From: Eriocheir sinensis
Taxonomy: Eukaryota > Arthropoda > Malacostraca > Decapoda > Varunidae
Direction of reading: 5' to 3'
Length of the DNA stretch: 64,000 nt
Assembly (NCBI RefSeq): GCF_024679095.1
Contig: NW_026111781.1
Location: 157,501-221,500 of the forward strand
Below are positions 1 to 11,425 of this stretch, piece by piece. A model generated the notes under the pieces. It was given only the letters and a program-made list of their open reading frames with translations, was not told the origin of the DNA and made no database searches. Both the position numbers and the translations under genes were made by a program. Each line of letters starts with the position of its first letter. The first letter of the stretch is position 1.

Positions 1-27
1 GTGTGCCGACCTCCTCTTCATACTTAT

Positions 28-118
28 CTTTTTTTTTATAGCAAGGGAGGCAGCACAAGGGCAACAAACAAGCAAACAAACAACAAAAACCGCCGAGAAA
101 CAAGAAACACATGATCCC
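28..118 (+). repeat. Dispersed family B fragment (poly-T / 'CAAGGGCAA' arm)
   Basis: A run of T is followed by 'atagcaagggaggcagcac' and 'aagggcaac', then A-rich sequence. This matches one arm of family B, whose best copy is the foldback element at 21063-21220. No coding sequence is seen between bases 1 and 318, which is intron 4 of the host gene plus low-complexity C and CA runs. Confidence 0.5.
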
Positions 119-318
119 CCCCCCCACTTCCATCCCCCCCCCCCCCACACACACACACGAAGACTATTGCAAAGGTCATCTCTCCGAACCGAACTAAACT
201 CATCTACTACACAACAAGGGAAGAGCAACACTATACACGACTTTTAGATTAGAGAAAACATAGAATAACAGCTCACGGGCAACAAACAAGCAAACAAACG
301 ACAACAATAAACAGTATA

Positions 319-660
319 GGGGCCGTATTGCTAAACATTTCGTCGCCCAAGTTCACATATTTGACAAGGCTTTCGTAGGAGTTTGGGGCTTTTCCAGGAT
401 TAATTTTATGGCCCTGGTGGTAGTTTTATCCTTCTTCTGTACCGTGAACCTAAAGAAACACTCATTAGAACCTGATTAACCCCCCCTACCCCCCTACACA
501 CATACATACACACATCCCCCTAATTCCCCTTCCCCCTCAGCTACATCCCCTGCCCACTCCTCCCTCCCCTTCCCCTTCCCAGGTACTTCCCCTACCCCAA
601 CTCTTCCATCCCACTACTTCCCTTTCCTTTGACCTTAAGAAATAGCTGATATGAAAAGCC
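319..660 (-). mobile_element. Dispersed family A element, reverse orientation, interrupted
   Basis: Starts 'ggggccgtattgctaaaca' and contains the family A core in reverse ('gacaaggctttcgtaggag', 'cttctgtaccgtgaaccta'). The family A tail ('ttaagaaatagctgatatga') appears only after a C-rich low-complexity block at about 480-625, so the copy looks split by local expansion. Family A ends resemble each other as imperfect inverted repeats of type GGGGCCRTATTCT, so it may be a non-autonomous DNA element. That class is inference. Confidence 0.6.
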
Positions 661-767
661 AAAATGTCTTATAATACCGACCAAAATCCCGCCAGTTGCT
701 GCTCCATCAAAATAAAAAGGAACGGGAGGTCAGAAACGAGGTCAATTTCGGAAGGAGCGCCACTTAC

Positions 768-945
768 CGTCCTGCGTGGGGTCGTGGACGCCGGTGTAAG
801 GGGTGCAGGTACAGGACTGGGAGTGCGGGAAGAACTCGCACTCCTGAAGGGTCTGGAGGCGGTTCATGTGCAGGACTGTGGTGGTGACGGTGACGACGAC
901 GCAGAGCACGGCGCACACCAGACACAGACACCCGCTCACCTTGAT
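768..945 (-). CDS. Host gene exon 4: third membrane segment and Cys loop
   Basis: Internal exon of the multi-pass membrane protein gene. The acceptor reads 'ccttcgtcag' before the first codon (Ile) and the donor is G|GTAAGT, leaving phase 1. It encodes residues 114-172: a short cytosolic linker (IKVSG), a hydrophobic segment at about 117-138 (CLCLVCAVLCVVVTVTTTV), then a hydrophilic stretch with Cys at 149, 158 and 160 (motif CTCTPYTG). From the positive residues between segments 2 and 3 I place this last part outside the cell or in the lumen. Open frame, strong splice sites, phase agreement with exon 3 and a sensible topology support a real exon. The following exon is outside the window. An RT-bearing TTAA element ends only about 30 bp upstream of the acceptor, and degenerate copies of the exon's first bases lie in intron 3. 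The family is unrecognised; a tetraspan-type protein is an inference. Confidence 0.82.
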
Positions 946-974
946 CTGACGAAGGAGAGGAAAGGGAAAGTGAG

Positions 975-1222
975 TTACCCATTGGATGCGGATTTCCTAC
1001 AAGAAGACATCACCAAGCTACAGGAGTGGAACAAAAAGTGGCTGCTCCAATTTAGTGAAGAAAAATGTGAGGTCATGCATCTTGAGAGGGGAAATCCAGC
1101 ACACCAGTACCACATGGGAAACACTCCACTACCCACCACAGAGGCACAGAAAGACCTGGGAGCATATGTTACTAGGCTACCAGTGAAGGCGAAATCCGTG
1201 CCAATCGCAGCGGACGGGTTAA
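975..1222 (+). mobile_element. TTAA-type short element carrying an RT fragment, copy 1
   Basis: Begins 'ttacccattggatgcgg' and ends 'cgcagcggacgggttaa', giving imperfect inverted ends with a TTAA edge as in piggyBac-like elements. The inside codes in frame for part of a CR1/jockey-type reverse transcriptase (DFLQEDITKLQEW..., KWLLQFSEEKCEVMHL, QKDLGAY). This is the single-unit form of the element; copies 2 (15005-15825) and 3 (36541-37427) hold a tandemly expanded version. It lies in intron 3 within about 30 bp of the exon 4 acceptor, antisense to the gene. Not an independent gene. Confidence 0.6.
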
Positions 1223-1317
1223 AGGAGAGAGTGGAAAGGGAAAGACTTACACCATAGAATTGTACACTCCTACCGTCATTTCTTCTCCCCCACCTGTACC
1301 TTCTCCACAAACCCACT

Positions 1318-2010
1318 TCCTCTTCTTACTAAACCCTTGACTGATGAAAAGGTGGAGGAAATATACACTGGAAAAGGGGGATGGCTTAGAGAGGAGGAAA
1401 AAGGGAAGAATATATAGAAAAAGGGAGAATGAGAATGACTCCACTAACCCAATTCCATTTCTTACTAAACCCTTGACTGATGAAAAGGTGGAGGAAATAT
1501 ACACTGGAAAAGGGGGATGGCTTAGAGAGGAGGAAAAAGGGAAGAAAGTGACGGGGGGTTAAGAGAATGAAATATATAGAAAAAGGGAGAATGAGAATGG
1601 CTCCACTAACCCAATTCCATTTCTTACTAAACCCTTGACTGATGAAAAGGGGGAGGAAATATATACGGGAAAATGGGGATGGCTTAGAGAGGAGAGGAGG
1701 AAAAAGGGAAGAAAGTGAAGGGGGGTTAAGAGAATGAAATATAGAGGAAAAAGGAGAATGAGAATGGGGCAGAAAAAAACGAAAAATATGAGAAAAGCAA
1801 CAAGAAGCGGAGATTGAGAGGGGGGGAAAAGGGAAGGAAAGGGGAAGAAAGAGGGGGTAGGAGAATGAAATATATAGGAAAAAGGAGAATGAGAATGTGG
1901 AAGAAAAACGAAAAATATGAGAAAAGCAACAAGAAGCGGGGACTGAGAGGGGGGAAAAGGGAAGGAAAGGGGAAGAAAGAGGGGGTAGGAGAATGAAATA
2001 TATGGGAAAA
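1318..2010 (+). repeat. Purine-rich tandem array in intron 3
   Basis: Two successive unit types. The first, about 145 bp, contains 'cttactaaacccttgactga' near 1325, 1460 and 1622. The second, about 130 bp, contains 'gaaaaatatgagaaaagcaa' near 1780 and 1910. The plus strand is strongly purine-rich (A and G). Long open frames on the opposite strand are rich in Ser, Phe, Pro and Leu only because of this composition. Confidence 0.8.
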
Positions 2011-2039
2011 AGGACACGGAAAGGAGTTGGGGGGGCAAG

Positions 2040-2530
2040 AGAAGGGGAGGAATGGGAAAGAAAGAGGCGGGTTAGACTGAAATGCATGGGAAAGGAAGGA
2101 TGAGATAGGGAAAGAGAACACTGACACTCGCTGACCTTGATCGGAGGGAGAGAGAAAAGGGAGATGAGTTGGAGAGGAGGAGGAGAAACGGGAAAGAAAT
2201 ACATGAGCAGGAAGAGAATGAAAGTTAAAAAAAAAGGGAAAATTAAGAATAAGGGCACGTAATGAGAAGGGGAGTAAGAGGATGAAATAAATGATGAAAG
2301 GGAGAGAAAGAGAATGGGAGAAATGTATGGGAAAGGAAGGATGGGATAGGGAAAGAGAGAACTGACACTCACTAACCTTGATGGGAGGGGAAGAGAAGGA
2401 GGAAAAACGGGGAAGATATGCGGAGAAAGAGAAAGTTAAAAAAAAGAATGGAAAGTTAAGACTGAGAGAACATAATGAGAACTGGAGTAAGAGAAGGAAA
2501 TAAATGATGAAAGGGAGAGAAAGAGAAGGG
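2040..2530 (+). repeat. About 240-bp direct repeat holding copies of the exon 4 5' edge
   Basis: Two copies of a purine-rich unit ('gaaaggaaggatgagatagg', 'aataaatgatgaaagggaga'). Each contains, on the minus strand, a degenerate copy of the first about 25 bp of exon 4 and its upstream pyrimidines: 'gatcaaggtcagcgagtgtc' (rc of 2123-2143) and 'atcaaggttagtgagtgtca' (rc of about 2362-2382). The acceptor CAG is not kept in either. They are derived from the exon but are not exons themselves. Confidence 0.65.
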
Positions 2531-2721
2531 GAAAAAAAAAGGTACAGGAAAAGAGACAGGGAGAGAAGAGGAAGGGAGAGGGGGAGAAAGGAAGGGGAAG
2601 GGAATAAGAAGGGAGAGGAGGAAGGGGGTGGGGGTGGGGGGGGGGGAGGGGGAGGGGAGTTACGCAAAAGTCACCGTATAAAAAAAAAAAAAAAAAAAAA
2701 AAACGACTATAAACAGCCCAC

Positions 2722-2787
<66 letters not shown>

Positions 2788-2848
2788 TGCCTTCCCTGCC
2801 CTAAAGTAAAGCGTTTTAACCTAACAATAACCGCAGCTTTAAACCTTC

Positions 2849-2945
<97 letters not shown>

Positions 2946-3020
2946 CAGCCACCAATCAGCCTTAGTTTATCCCGCCGTGACTAAACCCAATTTAACCTTA
3001 AGCCCTGATGATCACCTGAC
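2531..3020 (+). repeat. G-rich and poly-A tract followed by two CA microsatellites
   Basis: A G-rich block (about 2560-2660) is followed by a poly-A run (2680-2703), then (AC)n at 2725-2784 and 2854-2942. The unique spacer 'tgctgccttccctgccctaa' separates the two CA arrays. No coding signal. Confidence 0.85.
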
Positions 3021-3099
3021 ATATGTTTACCTGCATGACCTCGCCCCAGGACCCCGCCGACCAGCTAGACAGACAGACAGGCAGACTCGCACGCCAGCC

Positions 3100-4735
3100 T
3101 CCACTTCCAATTTCTTTCTCTAACCTTATTCATTCTCTCATTCCTCTTCTCATTATGTACCCTTTCTTTTCCTTCCCCTTCTTTTTTTCCTTCTCTTTGT
3201 CTACCTCTTACTTCCCATCCTCTTTCTTCCCATCTCTTTTCCAATTTTTTCCCCTACTTTCTTCATTCTCTCATTTCTCTTCTCGTTATGTACCCTTTCT
3301 TTTAATTTCCCTTCTTTTTTTCCTTCTCTTTCTCTACTCTTCGTACTTTCCTTTCTCTTTCTCGGCCCTTCATTCTCTTTTCCAATTTCTTTCTCTCACC
3401 TTCTTCATTCTCTCATTCCTCCTCTCATTATGTACCCTTTCTTTTATTTTCCCTTCTTTTTTTCCTTCTCTTTCTCTACTCTTTGTACTTCCCTTTCTCT
3501 TTCTCGGCCCTTCATTCTCTTTTCCAATTTCTTTCTCTCACCTTCTTCATTCTCTCATTCCTCCTCTCATTATGTACCCTTTCTTTTATTTTCCCTTCTT
3601 TTTTTCCTTCTCCTTCTCTACTCTTCATACTTCCCTTTCTCTTTCTCGGCCCCTCATTCTCTTTCTCCCCAACCCCTTTCCAATTTCTTTTACCTTATTC
3701 ATTCTCCTATTCCTCTTCTCATTATGTACCCTTTCTTTTAATTTCTCCCCTTCCTTCTCCATCTTCTCCATCTCTTCCGTTTGTCTTTCCTCCTATCTCT
3801 TTTCTCTCCCCTCCCTTCTCCATCTCCATCTCTTCCACTTCTGTCTTTCCTCCCCTTTCCCCTCTCCCTACTCTCCTACCCTCCCAATCCCTTCCACCCC
3901 TTCCCTCCTCTCTTCTCTCTCCCCTCCTTTCCCCATCTCCTCCATCTCTTCCCCTTCTGTCTTTCCTCCACTCTCCCCTCTCCCTACTCTCCTACCCTCC
4001 CCATCCCCTCCACCCCTTACCTCCTCTCTCTTCTCTCTCCCCTCTCTTCCCCATCTCCATCTCTTCCACTTCTGTCTTTCCTCCCCTTTCCCCTCTCCCT
4101 ACTCTCCTACCCTCCCCATCCCCTCCACCCCTTTCCTCCTCTCTCTTCTCCCCTCCCTTCCCCATCTCCATCTCTTCCACTTCTGTCTTTCCTCCCCTTT
4201 CCCCTCTCCCTACTCTCCTACCCTTCCCATCCCCTCCACCCCTTTCCTCCTCTTCTCTCCCTCCCTTCCCCATCTCTTCCACTTCTGTCTTTCCAACTCT
4301 ATCCCCCACCTACTCTCCTACCCTCCCCATCCCCTCCACCTTTCCTCCTCTCTTCTCTCTCCCCTCCCTTCCCCATCTCTTCCACTTCTGTCTTTCCAAC
4401 TCTATCCCCTCTACCTACTCTCCTACCCTCCCCATCTCCTCCACCCCTTTCCTCCTCTCTCTTCACTCTCCCCACCAATCCACCCCATCTCCATCTGTCT
4501 TCCACTTCTGTCTTTCCTTCACTCTCCCCTCTCCCTACTCTCCTACCCTCCCAATCCCTTCCACCCCTTACCTCCTCTCTCTTCTCTCTCCCCCCTTCCC
4601 CATCTCCATCTCTTCCACTTCTGTCTTTCCTCCCCTTTCCCCTCTCCCTACTCTGCTACCCTCCCCCTCCCTTCCACCCCTTTCCTCCTCACGCTTCACA
4701 CTCCCCTCCTCCCCTCCCCATCTCCTTCTGTCGTC
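3100..4735 (+). repeat. Pyrimidine-rich tandem array, 1.6 kb, intron 3
   Basis: Almost pure C+T on the plus strand. The first half (3110-3750) has units of about 140-150 bp with 'cctctcattatgtacccttt'. The second half (3780-4720) has units of about 115-120 bp with 'ctctcccctccctt', 'catctcttccacttctgtct' and 'ctactctcctaccctcccc'. Open frames of more than 500 codons cross it in several frames, all rich in Ser, Leu, Pro and Phe. That is expected from a stop-poor pyrimidine tract, so no protein is called. Confidence 0.9.
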
Positions 4736-4857
4736 CCGCCGTCAGCTCGCCGTCGCAAGTATTAAGGCCCCGCGGACGATCTATCAGACCAATTTTCCTC
4801 GATATGAAACACACAAACAAGAACAGCGGCTACAGATTGCTTCCTGGTTAGTGACAC

Positions 4858-5182
<325 letters not shown>

Positions 5183-5188
5183 ACTTAC

Positions 5189-5251
5189 CAGGTAGGAGAA
5201 TCTGTTCTTTCTCCTGACGAAGCAGAGAACCAACAGACCGGTCAGGATCAG
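5189..5251 (-). CDS. Host gene exon 3: second membrane segment
   Basis: A 63-bp exon encoding 21 residues (93-113) of the membrane protein: LILTGLLVLCFVRRKNRFSY and a final Leu. The acceptor is 'gttctcttgcag' and the donor CTG|GTAAGT. Both sides are phase 0, matching exon 2 upstream and exon 4 downstream. The hydrophobic part completes membrane segment 2 begun at the end of exon 2 (YVPASV). The cluster RRKNR marks the cytosolic side by the positive-inside rule. The exon is too short to be found by open-frame length alone; the evidence is the pair of strong splice sites and the seamless joining of a membrane helix across the exon 2/3 junction. Confidence 0.82.
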
Positions 5252-5253
5252 CT

Positions 5254-5630
5254 GCAAGAGAACGTAGAAACCATTATAAGGGAACGTAAAAACCATTATG
5301 AGTAAGGGAACATAGAAACCATTATAAGAGAACGTAAAAACCGCATGAGTAAGGGAACATAGAAACCATTATAAGAACGTAGAAACCATTATAAGAGAAC
5401 GTTGAAACCATTATGAGTAAGAGAACGTTGAAACCATTATGAGTAAGAGAACGTAGAAACCATTATAAGAGAACGTAGAAACCATGATAAGAGAACGTAG
5501 AAACCATTATAAGAGAACGTAGAAACCATTATAAGATAACGTAGAAACCATTATAAGAGAACGTAGAAACCATCATGAGTAAGGGAACGTAGAAACCATT
5601 TTAAGAGAACGTAGAAACCGTATGAGGGAA
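5254..5630 (+). repeat. 22-bp minisatellite abutting the exon 3 acceptor
   Basis: About 16 copies of 'gagaacgtagaaaccattat' plus 'aa', some with 'gagtaaggg' variants. On the minus strand the unit reads 'ggtttctacgttctcttata', and its last copy merges into the acceptor 'tacgttctcttgcag'. The pyrimidine tract of the splice site is thus part of the repeat. Confidence 0.85.
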
Positions 5631-5769
5631 AAAGAAAACACGAAGAAAACACGATGATTAATTATGCAACAGGTAAGTGAATCAATAAGTGTACGGAGGA
5701 GTAAGTATCCCTGTAAGTGCCTCTGTAGTGTAAGTAGGATACAGTAAGTCAATGGGTGGATGACTAAAA

Positions 5770-6280
5770 TCAATCAATAAATAAATAAAATAAAAAAAAG
5801 CAAATAAGAACGTTGAGGATTTTCTTTTTTTTGGTTTAGGTGTCACAATTTTTTTCCTCTTCTTCATACGCCTCTTTTTTTCTGTTTTACTTTTCTATTT
5901 TATTATTTTGCTTCTTCTTTTTCTCCCTGCATATAATCTTTTTTCTTCTTGTAGTCCTCTTTTTTTCATCATCCTAATCTTCTTCTTCTTTCATGTAATC
6001 CTTTCTCATATAATCCTCCTCTTCTCAGCCTTATAATCTTCTTCTTCTTCTTTTTTCTTCCTGCAATCTTTTATCTTCTTCTCATCATCATAATCTTCTT
6101 CTTCTTCTTCTTCTTCTTTTTATTAATGCACTCTCTTATTCTCATCATCATAATCTTCTTCTTTTTCTTCTTCTTCTTTTTATTCCTGCAATCTTTTATC
6201 ATCATCATCATAATCTTCTTCTTCTTCTTCTTTATTCCTCCTCCTCCTCCTCCTCCTCCTCCTCCTCCTCCGTCTTCATT
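5770..6280 (+). repeat. CTT-rich minisatellite and (CCT)n
   Basis: Degenerate units of about 60-65 bp built from 'cttcttcttctttttattcc' and 'tgcaatcttttatc...catcatcataatc', ending in a (CCT)n run at about 6237-6270. Non-coding. Confidence 0.8.
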
Positions 6281-6309
6281 CCATTATTTCTCCTAAGCCT
6301 TGGTGAACG

Positions 6310-6492
6310 TCGGCTTATTACGGAAAGTGTGGTGCAGGGAGGGAGAGAGAGATGTGGGGAGGGGAGGAGAAGGGGGGGAGGGAGTCGAGATGGGGGGTGA
6401 GGTAATGAGACAGGAACGGAGTGGAGGAAAGGAGGGGGCGAGGGAGGGGGGGAGGTGAATGCAGAGTAAAGAGAGGAGTATAGTACGAGGTC

Positions 6493-6527
<35 letters not shown>

Positions 6528-6635
6528 CAGTAATGGTAGTAGTAGTGGTGGTAGCAGAAGTAATTGTAGTAGTAGTAGTAGTAGCAGTAGTAGTAGTAAT
6601 GGTAGTAGTAGTTGTAGTGGTGGTAGCAGTGGTAA

Positions 6636-6685
<50 letters not shown>

Positions 6686-7340
6686 ATAGTAGTATGGATA
6701 GACAGATAAACAGACAGACAGCAAATGACAAACAAACACCCAAACTAGACAGACACACAGGAAAACAACACACACAAAAAAAAAAAAAAAAAAAACAGGC
6801 AGAAAAACATATAAAAAGACAAAAAAACAGAGACTGACATGAATATAAAGACAAACAGACAGGCATACATGAAGATAGGCAGACTTGAAAGTTAAAATAA
6901 TGATGTAAAAGGGATAAAGAAGCAGGCAGGAGGTGGTGGAAGAGGTGGTGATGGTGGTGGCTAAAAGGTGGAGAGGAGGAGGAGGAGGAGGAGGAGGAGG
7001 GGACGTGAGGGAAGATGTAGTGGTGGTGATGATGGTGGAGGAGGAGAGTGGAAGATGATGAAGAGAGAAGAAAGAGAAAAGAAAGAGGAAGAATGAAGTG
7101 GTGGTATACAGTAGTGGTGGTGGTGGAGGTAGTGGTGGTGGTGGTGGTAGTGGTGGTGGAGGTGGTGGTGGTAGACAACAGGAAAGGAGAATTGGAGAGA
7201 GGGAGAATAATTGGGAAAGAGATGGAGTCCGTATGGGAGAGTGGACGGAGGTGAGGAGGAGAAGGAGGGGGGGGGGCGGTGTGGAAATAAGGGGGGAGGA
7301 GGGGGGGAAGGGGAGGGGGGAGGAGGGGGGATAGGGTCCT
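6310..7340 (+). repeat. TAG, GGA and GGT trinucleotide blocks
   Basis: A G-rich block (6330-6470), (TAG)n with TGG and CAG variants (6492-6692), a poly-A run near 6776-6795, (GGA)n at 6970-7000, (GGT)n at 7100-7170 and a G-rich tail to 7332. Open frames here are homopolymeric artefacts. Confidence 0.85.
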
Positions 7341-7435
7341 GCGTGGCTGAGTTAGAGCCTCGACTAACTATTTAATTGACCGACTGATTGAATGTTTTGG
7401 TGAAATGCTGCAGGATTGGACTTGGGAACGGTGAG

Positions 7436-7440
<5 letters not shown>

Positions 7441-7505
<65 letters not shown>
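7441..7505 (+). repeat. (CA)n microsatellite
   Basis: About 32 uninterrupted CA units. Confidence 0.95.
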
Positions 7506-7506
<1 letters not shown>

Positions 7507-7587
7507 CGTTACGTTGTCGCGCCGAACAAGAGATGAAACACTCGCAAACAACAGAAGCGGAAACAATAGAGAGAGATAAGCATTCAC

Positions 7588-7990
7588 GAACTCAGTCAGT
7601 CAGTCACTTAATTTATCAGTCAGTTAGTCAGTTAGCCAGCCGTTGTCAGTCAATTAGTCACCCACCCAATGAGGAAGCTAGCACGCCATCCAGTCAGCAA
7701 GTTAGTCAGTCACCCACTTAGCTAGCAAATTAGTCAGTCAGTCAGTCAGTCAGTCGGTAGTTCACCCAGTCAACCATCCATCCTTCCATCAATCCATTAG
7801 GTAGTCAGTCAACCATTTACACCGCGAATCAGTCAACGAACCACCAGCCAGTTAGCCGATTATACAGTAAGTCAGTCAGTCAAGTCAATTAGCCAGTCAG
7901 TCAGCCTCTCACCCAGCCAACCAGTCAGCCAGCAAACCAACCTGACCCTCATGTAACCATTCAGCCAGTCAGTCAGTTAGTTAACCAGTC
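7588..7990 (+). repeat. Degenerate (CAGT)n tract
   Basis: About 400 bp of tetranucleotide-derived sequence ('cagtcagtcagtcagtcggt', 'gttagtcagttagccagcc') with much point divergence, suggesting an old expansion. The 8000-8490 sequence that follows is A-rich and non-coding. Confidence 0.8.
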
Positions 7991-8497
7991 TAGGACATTC
8001 ACTCTAATTTTACATCGACCACAAAACGCCTAAATCATTCAATATACCTAACTAACTAATAGATCAATACAAATCAATACAAAAAACAACCTCCGGAAAC
8101 ACTAAACAGATGAATACAGATAAGATTAAACACTATAATGAACAAATACACAAAATAATACGAATAACCACTAAATATAAATACAGATACAAAGACAACC
8201 TAGCTCTCCAAACACATTATCGGCGACTTCTGACTGAGCGGTAATTAGAACAAATATCTCACACACGAGGGGGAGGGGGGGAGATAGAGGAGGGAGAGAG
8301 AGAGGGTGGGGGAATGTGGAGGCCGGCGAAAAAAAAAAATAATAAAACGTAAAAATCCACCAAAGTGATTCCCTGTTTGATGGTTCTATTGCATTATAGG
8401 TGACGGAGGGGGGGAGGTAGGGGAGGGGAGGGGGAAGGAGGAAGGGAGAGGGAAATATCGAGGGGTGGCGTTGTATCGCTTTAGTGCCGTCCTTAAT

Positions 8498-9240
<743 letters not shown>

Positions 9241-9244
<4 letters not shown>

Positions 9245-9674
9245 GTGGTACACGCGAGCACCGGAATAAATATAAAGTTCACTGCCATGGAATGTTCCGT
9301 GTAGGGAGGCTGGCTGGCTGGGCGGGTACTCTTTTTTTTTTTTTTTTTTTAGTCGTCGTCCGCAATTTATATATATTTTTTTCTATTTCTTCATTTCTAC
9401 GTTGTCCTTTTTCCTCTTTTTCATCTCGTAATAATTTTTCTTCTTCTTGTCCTCTTCTTGTTTTTTTCTAGTTGTTGTTGTTGTTTAATATAAGGGAAGG
9501 ATCTCAAGGGCAAAAAACAAATGAAAACAAACGAGCTCGCTGAACATTGCTCCCTATTGTTGTTGTTGTTATTGTTGTTGTTGGTGTTACTGTTGTTGTT
9601 GTTGCTGTTGTTGTTGTCTCTTCTCTCCTCCGGCGGGGCTAGGTAGGTATAATTATTTCCTTTTTCTACTTCTA

Positions 9675-9721
<47 letters not shown>

Positions 9722-9799
9722 GACGCCGTACCTACTTACAGTTTTACGATAACGACCAGGACGCGGCAGTCTGATGTGGTACGTAATTATAACTTTAAG

Positions 9800-9830
<31 letters not shown>

Positions 9831-10700
9831 GCACTGTAATTAACTATTCACACTATCTCTCTTCCCATGCACCCACTAATACATAAACATACATACATAT
9901 ATACATACAAAAACATTTAAAAAGAGCATATTCAAACGTATACACAATTTACAATCACACACGTATAGGGGTTCACGCCATGATAGACTGAACGTAACAA
10001 CAAAGTATACATGCATTTTTTTTTCCATTTCAGTTTTCGTTTTCCTTTTTCTTCGTTTTCTTCTAATAATCACTTTTCTTCTAGTCCTCTTCTTTTCATC
10101 TTCCTCCTGTTCTTTTTCTTGTTGTTGTTGTTGTTGTTGATGATGATGATGATGTTTCAGATATATATGATTATTCTTTCTGCCTTTAGTGAAACGGTAA
10201 ATATATCTGTAAGAAATATAGATAAGGAGACGCAAGGGAACAGAGACACATGAAAACGAACGGTGAATGAGTGTAAAATAGAAGGACACATAAGGATACA
10301 CGAGGAAACAAGACACACGGAAATAATGAATGAAATGAAAAGAGAATGATACGCAAACCTTTTTCTTTGTTTCATTTAATTTCATTTTTCACCTTCATCG
10401 CCTCAGCTTGATTCTCTATTTTTTCTTCTCCTTTCGTTCATTTTTTTATATTTTTTTCTACACTCTGTTTTACGCCCATACACATATTTTTTTCCATATT
10501 CCTCTCTGCCACACAAACACAGACACACTTTTTTTTCCTCTCTGTTAGCTACAGTTTAGAACGCACACGCAAGCGGCGGAAAGACTTACACAAACGGTTT
10601 TAAATAAATGGAAATAATCGCATACACATAAATAACTCAAGAACAAACAGGGACACAAAAAGACTAGAAGAGGTCATAATGTTTTGTTTCCTCTCTTATT
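9241..10700. other. Gene-free intron 2 stretch with small microsatellites
   Basis: Contains poly-T (9331-9350), a family B-like fragment (about 9480-9550, 'ggatctcaagggcaaaaaac'), GTT repeats (9555-9617), (GT)n 9680-9717, (CT)n 9803-9830 and T-rich sequence. I see no exon, RNA gene or clear element between 9860 and 10700. Confidence 0.6.
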
Positions 10701-10714
10701 ATTTCTCTTACCCC

Positions 10715-11246
10715 ACCGTTTAATTGATCCTCCCTATCCATCTACTCACCACAGAGGCAGGTACATAGTTTTTTTTTTCCTCTCAAAGTATCTATCTCAC
10801 CCTTCACGTTCTCCTTTCTTTGTATCTTTTAGTAATTTAGTAGTGAAGAAAGGGAAAAAAATACACAGACACTCACTAAAAGATACACGTCAAAGAGGCT
10901 AACGTTCTTGCCCTACCGTTTAAATGATCGTTCCTGTCAGCTACTCACCACGGAGGCAGGTACATAAGAAGGTCAGTCTCGAAGTACTGAAGCAAAGAAG
11001 GGCAGGGAAAAGAATACACAGACACTTAAAGATACACGTCAAAGAGGCTAACGTTCTTACCCTACCGTTTAAATGATCGTTCCTGTCATCTACTCACCAC
11101 GGGGGCAGGTACATAAGTAGGTCAGTCTCGAAGTACTGAAGCAAAGAAGGGCAGGGAAAAGAATACACAGACACTTAAAGATACACGTCAAAGAGGCTAA
11201 CGTTCTTACCCTACCGTTTAAATGATCGTTCCTGTCATCTACTCAC
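10715..11246 (+). repeat. Tandem array copying the exon 2 3' edge and its splice donor
   Basis: Three intronic copies precede the real exon edge. Each has, on the minus strand, a version of the end of exon 2 ('cttcagtacttcgag...', recognisable in two copies) and the donor GTGGTGAGT. The donor motif lies at 10744-10749, 10943-10948, 11092-11097 and, for the real exon, 11241-11246, so spacing is 199, 149 and 149. The rest of the unit includes 'gatacacgtcaaagaggcta' and 'accgtttaaatgatcgttcc'. The copies carry a 1-base length change relative to the coding exon and are not coding. The donors are intact. Confidence 0.8.
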
Positions 11247-11425
11247 CACGGAGGCGGGCACGTAGGTGGGTATAGTTTCGAAGTACTGAAGCGACGATGT
11301 GTAGGACCTGAGCACGAAGTAGATAATGAGGTAGAAGGTGCCCAGCAGGACGGCCGAGGCTCCGCAGGTTCCACACAGCAACACGTATTTCCGATTCCAA
11401 CTCTTCCACCAGGGCCGTGATCGAT
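11247..11425 (-). CDS. Host gene exon 2: first membrane segment
   Basis: A 179-bp exon encoding residues 33-92. The acceptor is 'ctcctcgcag' and the donor GTG|GTGAGT. It completes the phase-1 codon left by exon 1 (Asp) and ends in phase 0, matching exon 3. Contents in order: a basic, aromatic juxtamembrane stretch (RSRPWWKSWNRKY), membrane segment 1 at about 47-70 (VLLCGTCGASAVLLGTFYLI followed by IYFVL), a short loop (RSYTSSLQYFETIPTY), and the start of segment 2 (VPASV). The basic stretch before segment 1 suggests a cytosolic N-terminus. Reading on past the donor reaches a stop within a few codons, so retention of intron 2 would truncate the protein. The 3' end of this exon has been copied three times into the adjoining intron. 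Function unknown; a four-segment plasma-membrane protein is the best structural guess. Confidence 0.85.

Noticed and set aside
1386..2780. Minus-strand frames of over 300 codons
   Set aside because: Antisense of the purine-rich arrays; the only protein-like piece (IKVSEC...) is the copied edge of exon 4.
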